NCBI RefSeq assembly: GCF_000817815.1
Contig: NZ_JPRD01000035.1
Location: forward strand, 1-52,685
Direction of reading: 5' to 3'
Length of the DNA: 52,685 nt
DNA from: Vibrio owensii CAIM 1854 = LMG 25443
Lineage (GTDB): Bacteria > Pseudomonadota > Gammaproteobacteria > Enterobacterales > Vibrionaceae
Part shown: positions 26,022 through 34,058 of the stretch, piece by piece
Layout: the number at the start of each line of letters is the position of its first letter
How positions within the stretch are numbered: the stretch's first letter is position 1
The notes under the pieces: model-generated
What the model was told of the DNA's origin: nothing
What the model saw: the letters and a program-made list of their open reading frames with translations, nothing else
The model's database searches: none
Program-made: the position numbers and the translations under genes

Positions 26022-26383
26022 ATGAGTATTAATATTTTCAAGCAGCCGCTCTAAAGCTATTTCAAAAGCTTAAAATCATCGCTCCAGATTTAATTTCAAG
26101 TTCACACCTTGATTACCAAATCCCTCTAGAAAAACACCTCGATGAGTACAGAGAGTTACTGTATGAGATAGAGCATCAAACACACTTCTTCACTCAGATA
26201 GCCCCGCACTGGTCAAAAAATCATGCTTTACTGCATGATGATTTACTTGAGCACCTTCTGGAGAAGAAGGGGACCAAAGAAAAACAGATCCAGCAGTACC
26301 GAACTCGGCCTAAGCCCCCTTTTTTACACACAAAGATAAGTCTTGTTCTTACCCAAGACCATGATAAAAAGGAAAATCGATGA
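26022..26383 (+). pseudogene. Small gene of the segment, frameshifted near its start
   Basis: ATG at 26022 gives MSINIF and then runs into a stop. One added base near 26038-26047 opens a continuous frame: KAAALKLFQKLKIIAPDLIS, then LDEYRELLYEIEHQTHFFTQ, ending DHDKKENR at 26381-26383. The full span is 120 codons plus stop, one base short. The stop overlaps the start of the next gene (ATGA), as with the intact neighbours, so this was a real gene. I do not recognise the family. Confidence 0.6.
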
Positions 26384-26628
26384 CGTTCTTACCGAACCAT
26401 CCTCACCACCTTTTCGAAGCGAAATGCAAAGGCAAAACAAACTCCGGTGATGACATTCACTTTACCCTTAGTCAGATTTATTTCGACTCTTACAACCCGA
26501 CAGACAATACTTTTTTAATCACAATCCTAGGCAGCGAAAATGTCGACGTTCTTTATGACAGCATTGAGCTAATTTCACCTCAAGATTTGCATTTATTACT
26601 GACACCTCCAGCGCAAAACACCAAGTAG
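26380..26628 (+). CDS. Hypothetical small protein (82 aa)
   Basis: An unrecognised 82-aa protein (MTFLPNHPHHLFEAKCKGKT) that looks like a compact beta domain: GDDIHFTLSQIYFDSY, then TFLITILGSENVDVLYDSIE. The start overlaps the stop of the previous, broken gene by 4 bases. It ends the first block of coupled genes. Confidence 0.6.
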   Translation: MTFLPNHPHHLFEAKCKGKTNSGDDIHFTLSQIYFDSYNPTDNTFLITILGSENVDVLYDSIELISPQDLHLLLTPPAQNTK

Positions 26629-26700
26629 ACACCCCGTCTTTGACCATAAAGAATATGGCTTATTATTAACGCCACTGTCTTCACAAAGTGCATCCAGCGC

Positions 26701-26776
26701 TTACCCACATATCCATCATGAGGAGAACTGGAAACCTTCAGGATCAATTTCCAGTCGATTGTGGAGATGTGGATAA
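26701..26776. other. Nested inverted repeat with paired DnaA-box sequences
   Basis: The outer arms are TTACCCACATATCCA (26701-26715) and TGGAGATGTGGATAA (26762-26776). The right arm holds TGTGGATAA, an exact DnaA box on the opposite strand, and the left holds TTACCCACA, one base from the consensus. Inside lies a perfect pair ACTGGAAA/TTTCCAGT (26727-26734 and 26748-26755). The element sits in the 195-base gap before the H-NS-like gene. It could be an origin of replication element, a nicking hairpin or a strong cruciform operator. Confidence 0.6.
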
Positions 26777-26823
26777 GTGTATGAACCGTTAGGCTCAGAC
26801 ATCAACCAAAGGCAACACAAATT

Positions 26824-27230
26824 ATGCAAGACATAATCAAGAAACTCAGCAACCCAAGACAAGCGAAAACGGTGCTCAAACACGCCAGTGTTGAGCAGCT
26901 TGAGCGCGTCTTAAATGTCATTGCCGAGTTCAAAGAAGAGAAAGAATTGGAAGCCAAAATGCAAGCCGAGCGAGAGCAGCAAGAGCGCCAGAGCTCGAAG
27001 CGCTGCGCGAGCAAATCATCAATAAGGGACTCGACTTTGACAAGTTGTGTGACCTAATGAAGCCGAAAAAGAAACCTCGTAAGGTAAGCAAAAGCGACAC
27101 CAACACGCCACCAAACACTTACATTTATGGTGACAACAAAACGTGGAATGGCGTGGGCGAGGTTCCCGCGGAATTACAAAGTTTACTCGATGAAGGCTTC
27201 GACCTTTCGGACTTTATCGCGCAGCCATAA
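26824..27230 (+). pseudogene. H-NS-like nucleoid protein, frameshifted
   Basis: The first frame gives the oligomerisation part (MQDIIKKLSNPRQAKTVLKH, then ASVEQLERVLNVIAEFKEEK and a Glu/Gln-rich coil). The second, entered near 26988, gives ELEALREQIINKGLDFDKLC, a basic linker (KPKKKPRKVSKSD) and the DNA-binding module (YIYGDNKTWNGVGEVPAELQ, ending DLSDFIAQP). H-NS has T-W-x-G-x-G-R-x-P-x-x-L at that spot; here Arg is Glu/Val. The joined protein is 135 aa, the normal H-NS length, one base short in the DNA. Plasmid-borne H-NS relatives silence foreign genes and hide the plasmid's effect on the host. Here only the oligomerisation half would be made. Confidence 0.8.
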
Positions 27231-27347
27231 CTTCATCTTTTCACCATAACACCGACTCTTCTACGCTCTCAATACGTGCTTTTTTGCTACGTGATGAGAC
27301 TCAAGCTGCGCTTGAAAGCGAGTCCGTAGCCCTGGCTCAAAAAACAT

Positions 27348-27740
27348 TCAATCGCGCGAACGCCCCCTCTGCGGGGCTTGATTGATAATGATTTTTGGAG
27401 TGCGAAAGATGCACATCGAGAGCATCAAAGTCACTTTTCGCCCCAGCGAAAATGACTGAGACGGGGGAGCCGAAACAAACGCTCGCCCCAGCGAATAGGC
27501 GAGACCTCCCCAGAGGTCGGTTTGTTTTGGGGGCTTGCCCCCGAAAACCGTTGAGTAGGCGAGGCGGTTTTCGGCTTTTAATTAGAAGGATCTGCGCAGG
27601 GGCGTTCAGCCCCGAGCATGAACCTTCTAATTCATTGAAAAAGAACCGCTTTTTTAATATTCCCCTTTCAAGGGGAACCCCATCCCTTGGAGCGTTCAGC
27701 GTAAAGGCTTGGGGCATCCATCGGCGTCACCCTAACGCCG
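27348..27740. other. Dense hairpin cluster upstream of traD (oriT or structured-RNA candidate)
   Basis: Within 393 bases at least nine perfect or near-perfect hairpins follow one another. They include GCCCC/GGGGC inside TCAATC/GATTGA (27348-27385), AGTCA-C-TTTTCGC/GCGAAAATGACT (27429-27457), an outer stem CCGAAACAAAC/GTTTGTTTTGG (27470-27530) enclosing CTCGCC/GGCGAG and GACCTC/GAGGTC, and GGGGGC-TT-GCCCCC (27529-27542). Further along are GAAAACCG/CGGTTTTC (27543-27572), AATTAGAAGG/CCTTCTAATT (27580-27632), CCCCTT-TC-AAGGGG (27662-27675) and CGGCGT/ACGCCG (27722-27740). Open frames crossing it on both strands look like by-products. It lies 30 bases before traD, a common place for an origin of transfer. 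Confidence 0.65.
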
Positions 27741-27769
27741 ATGAAATTCAATTAAGGAGCATCAAGATC

Positions 27770-29727
27770 ATGTCAGAGATGATCACGTATCGACTGTTTG
27801 AGGCGAGCATGACCGCGCTCTCTCAGCTCTACTTACTGACGTTTTACCACGCGGGCATTCTCAGTTTTTTAGCCGGGTTGATCACGCCCACGATCTACTT
27901 TGATAAACCGGAAAAAAACGAAAAAGGCTCGGTTCTTCGACGTCTTTTTATCTTTATCGCCGTGCTGCTATTTTGCTTTGGCACGCTCTCCAACTTCACC
28001 GTTCCGGCAATGATTAATGCGCTGCAACAGCACTATTTCGTTGCACTTTCCGACCTGGTTTATCCCGTTTGGGCGTATCTGTACATCCTTCTTTTTTTAC
28101 TCGGGATTGGCATTCATGTTGCGCTGCGACGCGCAATATTGCCCCGCTTAAACAAGCTCAAACAAAAGATGACCAAGAAGACGACCATGGCACGAGATGA
28201 GCGCACTGACGTGCGCACAGTAAAAGCCTTTCTACCTGAAACCGTTCAATACGATCCTGAAAAATACATTGATCTCAATAAGGGCGTTTTCGTTGGTTTG
28301 GATCGCGAACATCAACCGCAATACATTCCATTAGAAGACATACAAAAGCAGCACGCCGACATCATCGGCACCACGGGTGCCGGTAAAGGTGTTGCGTCAG
28401 GATTGCTCCTTTATCAGCTCATTCTTGCTAACGAAGGCGTGTTTGTCATGGATCCGAAAATGACGAATGGGCGCCTCATTTGATGAAGTACGCGTGTGAA
28501 AAAGCGGGTAAACCGTTCTACCTTATTGACCTCAATAAGAAAGCCCCACAGCTTGATTTGTTGGCTGACGCCACACCGGAACAAATTGAAGAATTGCTCG
28601 TGGCCGGATTCAGTTTGGCAGAGAAAGGCGACGTGGCCGACTTCTATCGTATCGACGACAGAAAAGCCGCAAGGGAAGCGCCATTGCAAGCCAGTCACAT
28701 CGAACGGCGATCATTTAAAAACCTGTTAAATACCGTCTATGTTCGTGGTATTGCGGAAACCATTAAAGCATTTTACGGCAAACTCGAAGAACTCTCTTTG
28801 GTGGAGTCGATTAACGCCATTGGGGGGATGCGATTACAAGATGTCTTCGACCAAGGAGGGTGTTGTTACGTCATTGGTTCAATGCGTAACTCAAAAATAT
28901 TGATCACACAGAAGATGATCCTTATCCGCTTATTTCAACTGGCAGAAACACGCGACCGTGTGGCTGGCAAACCACGCCCAATTGCCATCTTTCTGGATGA
29001 ATTGAAATACCACATTTCCAAACCGGCAATGGAAGGCTTAGGCGCCGCGCGCGACAAGGGCGTGCATATGTTTCTCGCGCATCAATCAATTGCCTACTTA
29101 AAAGATTGTCCCGCCGACCTCAACGGGGACGCCGTTGTTGGCGCAGTGGTGGAGAATACCAAATTCAAGTTGGTGTACCGACTACAAGATCCCGATACCG
29201 CTAAATGGGTGTCCGAAATGTCAGGCACAATCTTGGTGGACGATGAAACTCATTACGTCGAAGCCAACAAATCACTATCCGAAGTGGTGGAAGATAAACG
29301 CAACATTCGCATGGCAGAAAGACAGTATGTGGATACCAACATGTTGCTAAATTTGCCCGCCTTTGTCAGTTACATTTTTACGACAAACGATGTGCCTAAG
29401 CCGTCACTCATTGCTCCTATTAAAGTTCAAAAACAACAACTCGTCACGTTTGATGAAACGCAGCAAACCATTCCTGATGAACCCGAAGAACTAACACAAG
29501 AAAGTGAAGAGCCGGAGGGTGAACCTCTCGTTCATGAAGATGAGCACAGCGACCTCGAAGGATCACCAACACCACAAGGATCGGACATGAACAACGACCT
29601 TAATGAACTCGATCTCGATACGTTTAAACCCGCAGGCGATGAACCGAAAACAACACCACAGCGGAACGCCAAAGAAGAAGCCGCTGAACTGGAGGCTCTC
29701 TCACAACAAATTGATGGATTCAACTAG
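27770..29727 (+). pseudogene. traD: TraD/VirD4-type conjugative coupling protein, frameshifted
   Basis: Coupling proteins are inner-membrane ATPases that bring the relaxase-DNA complex to the secretion channel. The N-terminus has membrane segments (about residues 20-45, 60-80 and 95-115). Walker A (GTTGAGKG) is at about residue 200, followed by VFVMDPK. There the frame is lost in a run of four A (28457-28460): one extra base restores PKNDEWAPHLMKYACEKAGK and the rest of the ATPase (AIFLDELKYHISKPAMEG, HMFLAHQS). The tail is acidic, as in TraD. The span is 652 codons plus stop, one base short. Start ATG 27770 has AGGAG 10 bases upstream. Without a repaired frame the protein ends right after Walker A and should be inactive. 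Confidence 0.85.
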
Positions 29728-29760
29728 TGATACTCAAAATCAAACTGGAGATATGATCCA

Positions 29761-30300
29761 ATGGAATTACAAAGTAAACGACTTTGCGCCCTATGGGACC
29801 ATAACAAGTACACCCTCAGAAGTACCCCTATGAAAAAGCCCATTGACGGGCTTTTTATTTTTAATAGCCTGTTTTCCGTGGAAGCGTTCGCCTCCAGGCC
29901 GGAGCAAAACCTCACCACGAAGTTGTCCAAACTCACCGCCGAAAAACTGTTGAAAAAAGTACGCGCGCTACGTAACGACATCAACCAACAGCATCGGCAG
30001 TTGATGACAGAGATGGACGACATTACGCTGAATGCGCCACGAGAGATAACCGCGCAAGTGATGAATGTGGAACAGCGTTGCTTTACACCAGGCAGCATCA
30101 TGCTAATGAAAGTCTTTATGGCCAGCGACAGCTACTTCACCACACTCAACAAAGCCAAACTCAATGGCGAGTTGACCGAGAAGGAGATGCAAGCGCATCG
30201 AACAACGGTCATAAAACAAATCACTCAATGCCTTTTTGAGCTCAACAAAACGTGTCTCTCTTTTCATAAAGTGCGCAAGCAAGCAGAGGCGGCCACATGA
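29761..30300 (+). CDS. Hypothetical protein between traD and mobC-like gene
   Basis: An unrecognised protein of up to 179 aa. GGAG at 29747-29750 supports ATG 29761. A second ATG at 29830 is also possible and gives 156 aa, MKKPIDGLFIFNSLFSVEAF. After a hydrophobic stretch the protein is helical (LSKLTAEKLLKKVRALRNDI, later NGELTEKEMQAHRTTVIKQI). An intrinsic terminator hairpin lies inside its first 35 codons, so the hairpin would act within the gene. It ends in the ATGA overlap with the next gene, which links the two. Confidence 0.6.
   Translation: MELQSKRLCALWDHNKYTLRSTPMKKPIDGLFIFNSLFSVEAFASRPEQNLTTKLSKLTAEKLLKKVRALRNDINQQHRQLMTEMDDITLNAPREITAQVMNVEQRCFTPGSIMLMKVFMASDSYFTTLNKAKLNGELTEKEMQAHRTTVIKQITQCLFELNKTCLSFHKVRKQAEAAT
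29833..29860 (+). terminator. Intrinsic terminator inside the 5' end of an ORF
   Basis: AAAAAGCCC and GGGCTTTTT make a 9-bp stem with a 6-base loop, followed by ATTTTT. It falls 106 bases after the traD stop and inside the following open frame. It could end the traD transcript or attenuate the downstream genes. Confidence 0.75.
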
Positions 30301-31037
30301 GTCAACTGATTACTTCAAAAGAAGCCCGATATAAAAAAAACCATGAAAAAATGGCAACCGTGATCCAGTTTCTAAAACAAGAAGTCTATTCCGACATGCC
30401 TAATCTAATGCTATTACTGTCCTATAAAGACAGAGCTCCATTAGATCGTTTATTGAACAAACTTATCAGTCTTGAATATATTCAAAAGCATGTGTTTGAA
30501 TTTCAAACTGGCAAGATTTCGATTTGGGGGATCACTGACTTAGGGCTGACGCAAAACATTCAGGACATCAACGAAGACTTTCGAGCGTTCGATCCCTACC
30601 GCGTTAAATTTGGTACGCTGGAGCACAAGCTTATGAACCAAAAAGCGCAAATCTATTTGCAGCGTAATGGCTGGACGAACTGGCGTAACGCCGACCAATA
30701 TTCGTTTCGAAAGCAATACGACGTCGAGCACCGACCAGACGCCATCATCACGGCACCCAACGGATTTACCATCGCCATTGAAACCGAGCGTACCCTCAAA
30801 ACGGTGTCTCGTTATCGCGCTATTCTTAAGAGTCACGTCTTAGCGCAAAAGAAAAACTACTGGAACGCAGTGTTCTATGTGGTGCCCAATGACGACATTC
30901 GCCAGCTCTTAATCAAACGGTTTGATCGCGTCGAATACATCCCGTTTGACGAATCCAAACATCCTTTCGAGCACTACCGTTCGAAACTCGTGCGCGTGTT
31001 CACGCTCGACGAACTGAAAACCCTCACCATTCAATAA
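30297..31037 (+). CDS. MobC / replication-relaxation-like protein
   Basis: A 246-aa protein. The N-terminal half looks like a winged helix (KMATVIQFLKQEVYS, then LDRLLNKLISLEYIQKHVFE, ISIWGITDLGL). The C-terminal half has a nuclease-like core: RPDAIITAPNGFTIAIETER, then SRYRAILKSHVLAQK and AVFYVVPNDDIRQLL. This arrangement resembles the replication-relaxation (MobC-type) proteins that help load the relaxase at oriT in mobilisable elements. It overlaps the gene before it by 4 bases and is 66 bases from the topoisomerase. The family call is by motif reading and not certain. Confidence 0.6.
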   Translation: MSQLITSKEARYKKNHEKMATVIQFLKQEVYSDMPNLMLLLSYKDRAPLDRLLNKLISLEYIQKHVFEFQTGKISIWGITDLGLTQNIQDINEDFRAFDPYRVKFGTLEHKLMNQKAQIYLQRNGWTNWRNADQYSFRKQYDVEHRPDAIITAPNGFTIAIETERTLKTVSRYRAILKSHVLAQKKNYWNAVFYVVPNDDIRQLLIKRFDRVEYIPFDESKHPFEHYRSKLVRVFTLDELKTLTIQ

Positions 31038-31103
31038 CTCATGACTTATGACGGCATATCGATGTTCAATATCGAGGCGCCGTCACATCTGGAGAAAATC
31101 ATC

Positions 31104-32009
31104 ATGATCGTATTTATTGCAGAAAAAACCTCATTAGCCGCGGCCATCTTTAAGGGCTTAGGCGGCAATCCCGACACTCAGAAAAAAGACGGCTATTACC
31201 AACATGGCCAGTACATTGTGACTTGGTGTTTAGGTCACTTACTAGCGCTATGCGATCCCGAAGACTACAACATCGAACATAAAAAATGGGCGCTGTCTGA
31301 TCTGCCGCTTACGACGGTGTATCCGCCGCGAATGAAGCCCCGCAAAGGGGCAGAGAAACAACTTAAAGTGGTGCTGAACTGGATAGATAAAGCCGACAGT
31401 ATTGTTCACGCCGGAGATCCCGATCCCGAAGGTTGCCTCCTGGTCGATGAAGTGCTGACTTACGCGCAGAATACCAAACCGGTGCAACGTGTCCTGATTG
31501 CCGATTTAAACGATAAGCCGGTGAAAGCAGCGCTGGCCAACTTCCAACCCAATGAAAACTTCCAACCACTCACCCAAAAGGCACTCGCTCGCACTGTCGC
31601 AGACCAAACCTTCGGTTATAACCTCACTCGTGCCTACACACTCAAGGCAAGGGAGAAAGGCTTTGATGAAGTGCTGAATATTGGCCGAGTGGTCACCACA
31701 ATGATTGGCATGATTAACGAACGCACCTTGGCAAACCTCAATCATCAGAAGAGCTTTTACTACGAGTTGTTTGGTCATTTCGACATGAACGGAAACGTGC
31801 TCAAGGAAAAACTCATTCCAGGGGAAGAGTTTGAATTCGATGATAAAGGCCGAATGATTTCGTCACTGGAGGTGGCCGCCACCAAAGAAGCCGATACCGG
31901 TGCCAACGCTCATATCTCCAACATCGAGCAAAAGATGGAACACCGTCAGCCACATTGGAGTGTGTCGATTACCTGTCAGTCAGTCCTGATGGGTGGGAGG
32001 CGTATTTAG
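31104..32009 (+). pseudogene. topB: Topoisomerase III (TopB-like), 3' part lost
   Basis: This is the N-terminal half of a plasmid-type topoisomerase III. It has the TOPRIM start (MIVFIAEKTSLAAAIF with the invariant Glu), then YIVTWCLGHLLALCDP, the metal-binding D-x-D-x-E-G motif (DPDPEGCLLVDEV) and NIGRVVTTMIGMI. The family is 600-700 aa; this frame is 301 aa and ends before the catalytic tyrosine region. After about residue 280 the sequence no longer fits (WSVSITCQSVLMGG), so a deletion junction near 31945-31960 is likely. In another frame across the junction a gene end reads VDYLSVSPDGWEAYLGSQW to a stop at 32039. ATG 31104 has GGAG 9 bases upstream. Confidence 0.85.
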
Positions 32010-32340
32010 GTAGCCAGTGGATTGGCTCATCCGAAGTGTAAGCTCCTCAAAGCGATAAAAAAGTGAGCGTCATCGTTTGATGACGCTCATGATTGCTCAA
32101 TGTATCCTGATTTTTGGTGGCCAAATTGAGCGTTTGACGTCGTTAGTTTTTAAACTAATCGCTTTTAAGCTTAGCAAAGCTTAATACGTAGCAACGGTCG
32201 CCGTTTGTTATTTGCCTCGCAAAATACTTCATAACTTGCTCACGCTAAGCTATTGTTAAACTTTAAACAAAACCTTGTCGGTACTCATTAAACAAGGTAA
32301 TTTCACGCGCACAACACGCATAACATAGGAAATTGTATTA
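32010..32340. other. Gene-free junction region with a hairpin
   Basis: About 330 bases between the broken topoisomerase gene and the next small gene. A perfect 11-bp hairpin (TGAGCGTCATC/GATGACGCTCA, 32064-32089) is preceded by six A, so it would work as a terminator for minus-strand transcription, though no minus-strand gene remains upstream of it. ACCTTGT/ACAAGGT also flank a short loop near 32273-32299. Otherwise I see nothing. Confidence 0.5.
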
Positions 32341-32550
32341 ATGCCAACCTACGAAGTCACCTACCTCGATGCCAAACAGGGCATCATCGACAGTGAGGCT
32401 ATTTTTATGAAAAACTTGGGCGCAGCTAAGCGCTCTGCGGCGCATCACGCACCAAGTAAGACGGAGCAAATCATCATCAAGGACTTGATGAACAGAGTGC
32501 TAAGTCGCCTTCTGGTTAATGAAGGATGGACGGACACCTCACCAAACTAG
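32341..32550 (+). CDS. Hypothetical small protein (69 aa)
   Basis: An unrecognised 69-aa protein (MPTYEVTYLDAKQGIIDSEA). The pattern of a short strand pair, a turn and one helix (FMKNLGAAKRSAAHHAP) resembles small plasmid-encoded proteins of unknown role. AGGA stands 10 bases before the ATG. Confidence 0.55.
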   Translation: MPTYEVTYLDAKQGIIDSEAIFMKNLGAAKRSAAHHAPSKTEQIIIKDLMNRVLSRLLVNEGWTDTSPN

Positions 32551-32588
32551 ACATCCATTTCCCCCTTTCCCACCCCAACGGCAGTACC

Positions 32589-32888
32589 ATGCAAACTAAC
32601 AATGACCCTTGGATTTGTCTTGAAGACGGTGAAGACGACTATGTAATTGGACGCTTTGAACTCAGAGTGCGTGGTCGTAAACCGCTTATTCTCAACAACC
32701 CAACCTATTCAAAATTGATGTTCGTCACGCAGCAATATTTACACCTATCAAAAACCGCAACAGAACAACTCATTCGCACCACCATTTTGAACAGCCCCGA
32801 CCCATTAACCGCTGATGAGCACATGCGCTTGGTCAGAGTCTTAGAAAAATCCCTAAACTCAAAACACAAAGAAAATGAACGACTATAG
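32589..32888 (+). CDS. Hypothetical small protein (99 aa)
   Basis: An unrecognised 99-aa protein (MQTNNDPWICLEDGEDDYVI, later FVTQQYLHLSKTATEQLIRT). An alternative ATG at 32526 overlaps the previous gene by 25 bases and would add 21 residues. Neither start has a strong ribosome site, so the start is uncertain. Confidence 0.5.
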   Translation: MQTNNDPWICLEDGEDDYVIGRFELRVRGRKPLILNNPTYSKLMFVTQQYLHLSKTATEQLIRTTILNSPDPLTADEHMRLVRVLEKSLNSKHKENERL

Positions 32889-32920
32889 TTAATCATTATA
32901 TCGATAAGATAGGGGATACC

Positions 32921-33121
32921 ATGCTTTATGATGAGCTAATCGATACGCATAACGATGCGATTTTGAATTATTCACTGACCCAAGTACAGCAAGACGAAGA
33001 AGCCGCGATTTGGTTGACGATTTTGGCTTTTGAAAAGCTATGGCTGCAAATGGAAGCCAACGATCTTCCAGCAGATATTTCCACCTGGCTTCGCCATAAA
33101 GTCGATGACCTACTCAGATAA
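32921..33121 (+). CDS. Hypothetical small acidic protein (66 aa)
   Basis: An unrecognised, acidic, helical 66-aa protein (MLYDELIDTHNDAILNYSLT, then DEEAAIWLTILAFEKLWLQM). A GGGGA ribosome site stands 5 bases before the ATG. It converges with the next, minus-strand gene across a hairpin. Confidence 0.55.
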   Translation: MLYDELIDTHNDAILNYSLTQVQQDEEAAIWLTILAFEKLWLQMEANDLPADISTWLRHKVDDLLR

Positions 33122-33127
33122 AGAAAA

Positions 33128-33153
33128 CCCGATAATGTAAAAGCATTATCGGG
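33128..33153 (-). terminator. Terminator between convergent genes
   Basis: CCCGATAATG/CATTATCGGG is a perfect 10-bp stem with a 6-base loop. On the minus strand it is followed by TTTTCTT, so it best serves the minus-strand gene ending at 33173. Confidence 0.75.
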
Positions 33154-33172
33154 CCATTTAGTGAATAAAAAA

Positions 33173-33436
33173 TTAGTGCTCGGATAACCAGTCCTCGGCG
33201 CGGTCATGGGTGATATCGTCGTTTGTTTCAACGATAGTCACACCATGAAAACCGCCCACATGTGGATTCAAAGCCAATCCCATCACTTTCTTTGCTTCAT
33301 ATAAACAAGGCAGTACGACAAAATATGCCTTGCCCCATGAACCTCCAAGAATGACTTTGCAAGCGCCTTGATACTCTTTCGAAACATGAATCTCGGCTTC
33401 AAGCTGACCTTCATATCCGTCCAATAATGAATACAT
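33173..33436 (-). CDS. Hypothetical small protein (87 aa)
   Basis: An unrecognised 87-aa protein (MYSLLDGYEGQLEAEIHVSK, then GGSWGKAYFVVLPCLYEAKK) that is mainly beta with one helix. GGGGA stands 6 bases before the ATG. With the two minus-strand genes upstream it forms a block that includes the antirestriction gene, so it may be an accessory of the same kind; that is inference. Confidence 0.6.
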   Translation of the reverse strand: MYSLLDGYEGQLEAEIHVSKEYQGACKVILGGSWGKAYFVVLPCLYEAKKVMGLALNPHVGGFHGVTIVETNDDITHDRAEDWLSEH

Positions 33437-33485
33437 GATCTTCCCCTTTAAAATTAGACATACTGTTGTGGCTAATTCCGCTGGC

Positions 33486-33508
33486 GCTTGCCAGTTGAAC
33501 TGGCAAGC
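33486..33508. promoter_or_regulatory. Perfect 23-base palindrome
   Basis: GCTTGCCAGTT and AACTGGCAAGC are perfect 11-base arms around one base. They lie between two minus-strand genes, 50 bases upstream of the 87-aa gene. It may be an operator or the stem of a transcript hairpin; there is no U-tract. Confidence 0.55.
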
Positions 33509-33547
33509 CCGGCTAAGGGCGGTAAAACGATGGATGTTCTCTATCCG

Positions 33548-33952
33548 TTATTCAACATCAGAGTAGCTTTTTACACCTTTCTTGATCCCTTCCCAAATTT
33601 CTGGCCATACCGGAATGGTACGACCGCAATCAAAACAGCTCATCACGACTTGACCATCACGGCCAATCAAGACATGACTGTTCGTTGGAGTATGACAACA
33701 AGAACACGCATGAAATCCTGCAAAGCTGAATCCCGTTTTATCGAGTAGTGCAAAATTCAACACCAATGCTTCTTCATGAAGCGGAGTCGTCGTTTCAAGC
33801 CACGCATTATTTGTATCGCACCAGACATAAAGTTTGCCATCACTATCAAGTGACAAATAACACTTACGTTCCAAGCGATAATGGGTGGTAACTTCTGATG
33901 GTGTATTCTCTCGGATTTGTAGAATATTGATGATCGCGTCAAGCTTTGACAT
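33548..33952 (-). CDS. Small zinc-ribbon protein
   Basis: A 134-aa protein with a likely zinc ribbon: Cys83, Cys85 and Cys86 (HACSCCH) and Cys106 and Cys109 (CFDCG) twenty residues later. The N-terminal part is helix then beta (MSKLDAIINILQI, then YLSLDSDGKLYVWCDTNN). AGGAGAGG stands 5 bases before the ATG. The domain suggests nucleic-acid or protein contact, but the family is not known to me. Confidence 0.6.
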   Translation of the reverse strand: MSKLDAIINILQIRENTPSEVTTHYRLERKCYLSLDSDGKLYVWCDTNNAWLETTTPLHEEALVLNFALLDKTGFSFAGFHACSCCHTPTNSHVLIGRDGQVVMSCFDCGRTIPVWPEIWEGIKKGVKSYSDVE

Positions 33953-34058
33953 AAGACCTCTCCTAGAACAATAAATAAAACAGAAGAAGCCCCACAGGAC
34001 TTCCCCTGTGGTTAATGCAAAACGTAAAACGCTTTAGTTGGTTGGTGTTATGCCACGA

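Noticed and set aside
27337..27717. Minus-strand ORF of 126 aa and a plus-strand extension upstream of traD
   Set aside because: Both cross the hairpin cluster, have no ribosome site and read as unlikely protein. Mirror-image open frames are expected in GC-rich inverted repeats.
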